DNA of 64,000 bases from NCBI RefSeq assembly GCF_029626105.1, contig NZ_JARUBH010000009.1, positions 3,100,001 to 3,164,000 of the forward strand, read 5' to 3'. Position 1 is the first letter of the stretch. Each line of letters begins with the position of its first letter. Source of the DNA: Solwaraspora sp. WMMD792 (GTDB lineage: Bacteria > Actinomycetota > Actinomycetes > Mycobacteriales > Micromonosporaceae). Below the pieces are notes generated by a model. That model searched no databases, was not told where the DNA came from, and was given only the letters and a program-made list of their open reading frames with translations. Positions 61,558 through 64,000 of this stretch are shown here, one piece after another. The translations under genes were made by a program, and so were the position numbers.

Positions 61558-62875
61558 CGAACTGGGCGGCGGCCAGCTGGATCCCGTACGACCAGGTGGG
61601 GTAGGCATGGGTCGCCTGGGCGAGACGGCCAGCGAACATGCCGGTGGCCATCGCCAGCGCCGGTTCGTGGATCATCTCGCCGGCCCGGCCGGCGACGACG
61701 GTGGCCCCGAGGATCCGGCCGCCGCCGAGGTTGCCCAGCAGCCGGCGCGGCCCGGCGACCAGGGTGACGAACCCGTCGGTGGCGTCGGCGGTGACCGCCC
61801 GGTCCATCTCCGTCATCGGCAGGTACGCCACCCGGCCGCCCCGGCCGACCGACTGCGCCTCGGTCAGCCCGACCCGGGCCACCTCCGGGTCGGTGAAGAC
61901 CACCCACGGCGTGGCGGCTGGGTCGTAGCGCTGCCGCCGACGCGACAGCGCGTTGCCGGCGGCGATCCGCCCCATGGCGAACGCGGCATGGGTGAACGGC
62001 ATCCGGCCGGTGACGTCGCCGGCGGCGTACCCGCCGGGTGCGGTCGTGGCGAGGTGGGCGTCGGTGATTACGTGCCCCCGGTCGTCGACGGCGATCCCGG
62101 CGGCCGGCAGGTCGAGGCCGTCGGTGGTCGGCCGTCGGCCGGTCGCGACCAGCAGCCGGTCGGCGTGGACCTGGCTGCCGTCGGCCAGCCGCAGCGTCAC
62201 GCCGCCGACGGTGGTGCCCGCTTCGACGACCTGCGCACCGAGGCGCAGCGTGATCCCTTCGCGGGCGAACACGTCGGCGATCACCGCCGACACCGCCGGC
62301 TCGTGGCCGGGCAACAGGCGGTCGGCGGTCTCGACGACGGTCACCCGGGTGCCGAACCGGGCGTACGCCTGGGCGAGTTCGCAGCCGACCGGGCCGCCGC
62401 CGAGCACGATCAGCGACCCGGGTGCCGACGCGAGGTCGAAGACCGTCTCGGTGGTCAGGTACGGGACGTCGGCCAGCCCCGGCACCGACGGGACCGCCGG
62501 GACGGCACCGGTGGCGACGACGTAGCGGCGGGCGGCCAGCACGGTGCCGTCGACGTCGACCCGGCCCGGCGCGACGAACCGGGCCCGACCGCGGCGTACC
62601 TCGATGCCCTCGGCCCGCAGCGCGGCGTCGTCCTCGGTGGCGGCGATCCGCGCGATCACCGCCCGCATCCGTCGTACGGCGTCGTCGAACGCCAGCCCTC
62701 GGGCGGCCGCCTCGATCAGGGTCTTCGACGGGACGCAGCCGGTGAACGTGCAGTCGCCGCCGGGCGGTCCGTCGGTGACCAGCAGCACCCGGGCGCCGGC
62801 TCCGGCGGCGGCGCGGGCCGCACCGAGACCGGCCGCCCCGCCGCCGATCACCACCAGGTCGTGTCCGCCGGTCAC
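61508..62875 (-). CDS. Mercuric reductase/dihydrolipoamide dehydrogenase-like flavoprotein
   Basis: A 455-residue class I pyridine nucleotide-disulfide oxidoreductase: FAD site LVVIGGGAAGLGAARAAAGAGARVLLV, redox disulfide GGDCTFTGCVPSKTLIE, NAD(P) site LIVLGGGPVGCELAQAYARFGTRVTVVE and GYAAGDVTGRMPFTHAAFAMGR. The MerA C-terminal vicinal Cys pair is absent, so mercury reduction is unlikely. GTG overlaps the methyltransferase stop. It probably reduces a low-molecular-weight or protein disulfide for the two upstream gene products. Confidence 0.88.
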   Translation of the reverse strand: MTGGHDLVVIGGGAAGLGAARAAAGAGARVLLVTDGPPGGDCTFTGCVPSKTLIEAAARGLAFDDAVRRMRAVIARIAATEDDAALRAEGIEVRRGRARFVAPGRVDVDGTVLAARRYVVATGAVPAVPSVPGLADVPYLTTETVFDLASAPGSLIVLGGGPVGCELAQAYARFGTRVTVVETADRLLPGHEPAVSAVIADVFAREGITLRLGAQVVEAGTTVGGVTLRLADGSQVHADRLLVATGRRPTTDGLDLPAAGIAVDDRGHVITDAHLATTAPGGYAAGDVTGRMPFTHAAFAMGRIAAGNALSRRRQRYDPAATPWVVFTDPEVARVGLTEAQSVGRGGRVAYLPMTEMDRAVTADATDGFVTLVAGPRRLLGNLGGGRILGATVVAGRAGEMIHEPALAMATGMFAGRLAQATHAYPTWSYGIQLAAAQFVTAIGGRRARPARAAG

Positions 62876-63723
62876 GGTCTGACTGCCACCAGCAGGCCGT
62901 ACCCGATGATCTGTTCGGCGATCGCCGCGCGGGCGGCGGCCAGCACCGCCGGGGCCCGGGTGAAGTCCAGCCCGGCCGCCTCGGCCCGGTCCCGGGCGGT
63001 CATCCGGACCAGCGTCAGCCGGGCCTCGATCTGCTCCAGCATGGCGGCGACCGCGGCGTCGTGGCGTTGCGTGTACGTCACCCGCAGCCCGGCGGCGGCC
63101 AGCAGGTCGGCGTACTCGGCCAGCGGGCGGGCGTCGGCGACGCAGGCGATCCAGCCGCCGAGCCCGGCGAGTTCGGCCGGCAGCCGAGCCTGGTCGACGG
63201 TGACGTCGGTGAGGCCGAGGCGCCCGCCCGGCCGCAGCACCCGGGCGAACTCTGCGGCGGCGGTGGCCTTGTCGGGGAACGTGCAGAAGGCGCATTCGCA
63301 GACCACCGCGTCGAACGCCGCGTCCGGCACCGGCAGCCGCTCGGCGTCGCCGAGCTGGAACCGCACCGATCCCCGGGCACCGGCCGTCCCGGTCGCGGCA
63401 GCCGCCTGCGTCGCGGCGGAGACGTTGGCCGCCGACAGGTCGACGCCGGTGACGTCGGCCTTGTACGACTGGGCCAGCAGCAACGCGGTGGCGCCGCGCC
63501 CGCTGGCCACGTCGAGCACGGCCGCGCCGGGACGCAACGCGAGCCGGTCGGCGAGCCGCCGGGTCAACGCCAGACCGCCCGGATGGTACGACTCACCGAG
63601 CAGCAACGCGACGACGTCGGAGCCGTACGCGGCGGCGCAGCACGCCTTCGCGTCAGGCGTTGCGTCAGTCTTCGCGTCGGCGGAGACAGTGGGACCGTCC
63701 ACCGGCCAGGCCCGGCCGGTCAC
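62872..63723 (-). CDS. SAM-dependent methyltransferase with vicinal cysteines
   Basis: A 283-residue methyltransferase. The N-terminal part has KACCAAAYGSDVVALLLGESYHPGGLALTRRL. The SAM site is VLDVASGRGATALLLAQSYKADVTGVDLS, followed by VVCECAFCTFPDKATAAAEFARVLRPGG. The CC pair plus CxCxxC resembles thiol arrangements of As(III)-binding enzymes, but similarity to ArsM is low. GTG overlaps the radical SAM stop (GTGA), so the three genes form one coupled unit. Confidence 0.82.
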   Translation of the reverse strand: MTGRAWPVDGPTVSADAKTDATPDAKACCAAAYGSDVVALLLGESYHPGGLALTRRLADRLALRPGAAVLDVASGRGATALLLAQSYKADVTGVDLSAANVSAATQAAAATGTAGARGSVRFQLGDAERLPVPDAAFDAVVCECAFCTFPDKATAAAEFARVLRPGGRLGLTDVTVDQARLPAELAGLGGWIACVADARPLAEYADLLAAAGLRVTYTQRHDAAVAAMLEQIEARLTLVRMTARDRAEAAGLDFTRAPAVLAAARAAIAEQIIGYGLLVAVRP

Positions 63724-64000
63724 CGGACCCGCCGGCCGACGTTGGTGGTGTCCGGGGCGATCCGGCCGTTGCCGGTACGTCCACCGGGCCGGGCCACCTT
63801 CGATCCGTACGGCGAATCGGTCAGGACCGGCTGCAGCGGCAGCGCGTTGGGCACCACGTCGGCCACCGCGACACCGGACAGCTGCTCGCGGACCTGTTCC
63901 CGGTAGCCGACCGAGTTGTACGCGCAGAACGGAATCATCCGTCCGTCCGGGGTGATCTCCTCGACGCAGCATTTCATCAGCTGTTTGACGTTGAGCGTGT
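63720..64000 (-). CDS. Radical SAM protein, C-terminal fragment (cut by window edge)
   Basis: The last 93 codons are present. They open TLNVKQLMKCCVEEITPDGR and continue MIPFCAYNSVGYREQVREQLSG, then a variable tail. The CC and the PDGRMIPFC-YN segment resemble the C-terminal part of radical SAM proteins of the Tes-like/metalloid-linked type that I know from memory. The CxxxCxxC cluster motif is outside the window, so the call is tentative. Confidence 0.6.
   Translation of the reverse strand, partial: TLNVKQLMKCCVEEITPDGRMIPFCAYNSVGYREQVREQLSGVAVADVVPNALPLQPVLTDSPYGSKVARPGGRTGNGRIAPDTTNVGRRVR

Noticed and set aside
61508-62875. Mercuric reductase (merA) of a mercury operon
   Set aside because: The redox disulfide is present but the C-terminal vicinal Cys pair of MerA is missing and there is no merR, merT or merP.
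1-64000. CRISPR arrays, tRNA or rRNA genes, insertion sequences, integrases
   Set aside because: I saw no spaced direct repeats of CRISPR type, no tRNA cloverleaf with CCA-end context, and no transposase or integrase motif.

Overview
The window is high-GC DNA with GTG starts, many 1-4 nt start/stop overlaps (ATGA, GTGA), probable leaderless genes, and RbpA, OpcA, SufR and DUF397/XRE genes. This points to an actinobacterium; the gene content and order suggest Micromonosporaceae, but the genus cannot be fixed from the sequence alone.

Left part, housekeeping (1-24.2 kb). An ABC-F ATPase with a structured leader is followed by a complete minus-strand SUF iron-sulfur operon: sufR, sufB, sufD, a Rieske ferredoxin, sufC, sufS, sufU and sufT. 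Divergent from sufR is ctaA (heme A synthase). An APC permease, a small unknown gene and ctaB (heme O synthase) come next. The oxidative and non-oxidative pentose-phosphate genes tkt-tal-pgi-zwf-opcA-pgl then run as one plus-strand operon. A TOPRIM protein and a secreted GH64 glucanase close this part.

Middle, accessory island (about 25.6-53.9 kb). This is a dense arsenic/metalloid region that does not look like a detoxification operon: no ArsB/Acr3 efflux pump, no ArsC and no ArsA is present. It contains two paralogous molybdopterin oxidoreductases, five ArsR/SmtB regulators with different cysteine arrangements, a BTAD (SARP-like) activator, a tandem-permease PhnC/E/D-type importer with two cysteine-rich binding lipoproteins, an ArsM, a second methyltransferase with a cysteine-rich tail, a COG0523 GTPase and an ArsI C-As lyase fused to a thioredoxin-like module. 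It also has three paralogues of a family I do not recognise (one fused to ArsD), a PiT transporter, a second SufS-like desulfurase, and a luciferase-like monooxygenase with a DsbA-like protein and a flavin reductase. Inside it sits a RiPP-type unit: a C39-peptidase ABC exporter followed by a 40-residue double-glycine precursor with the core LIEPPCACVGACDAR. I propose that the island makes and exports a cysteine peptide that binds or carries arsenic; this is inference.

Right part (53.9-64 kb). Accessory genes follow: an Mth938-like protein, a degraded HicB antitoxin, two aminoglycoside-phosphotransferase-fold kinases and an XRE/DUF397 pair. Housekeeping rbpA and secG come next, then VKOR-like and phytoene-desaturase-like genes. 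At the edge is a minus-strand operon of a radical SAM protein (cut by the window end), a methyltransferase with vicinal cysteines and a mercuric-reductase-like flavoprotein. The pgl-to-rbpA interval thus looks like an insertion site for about 35 kb of accessory DNA.
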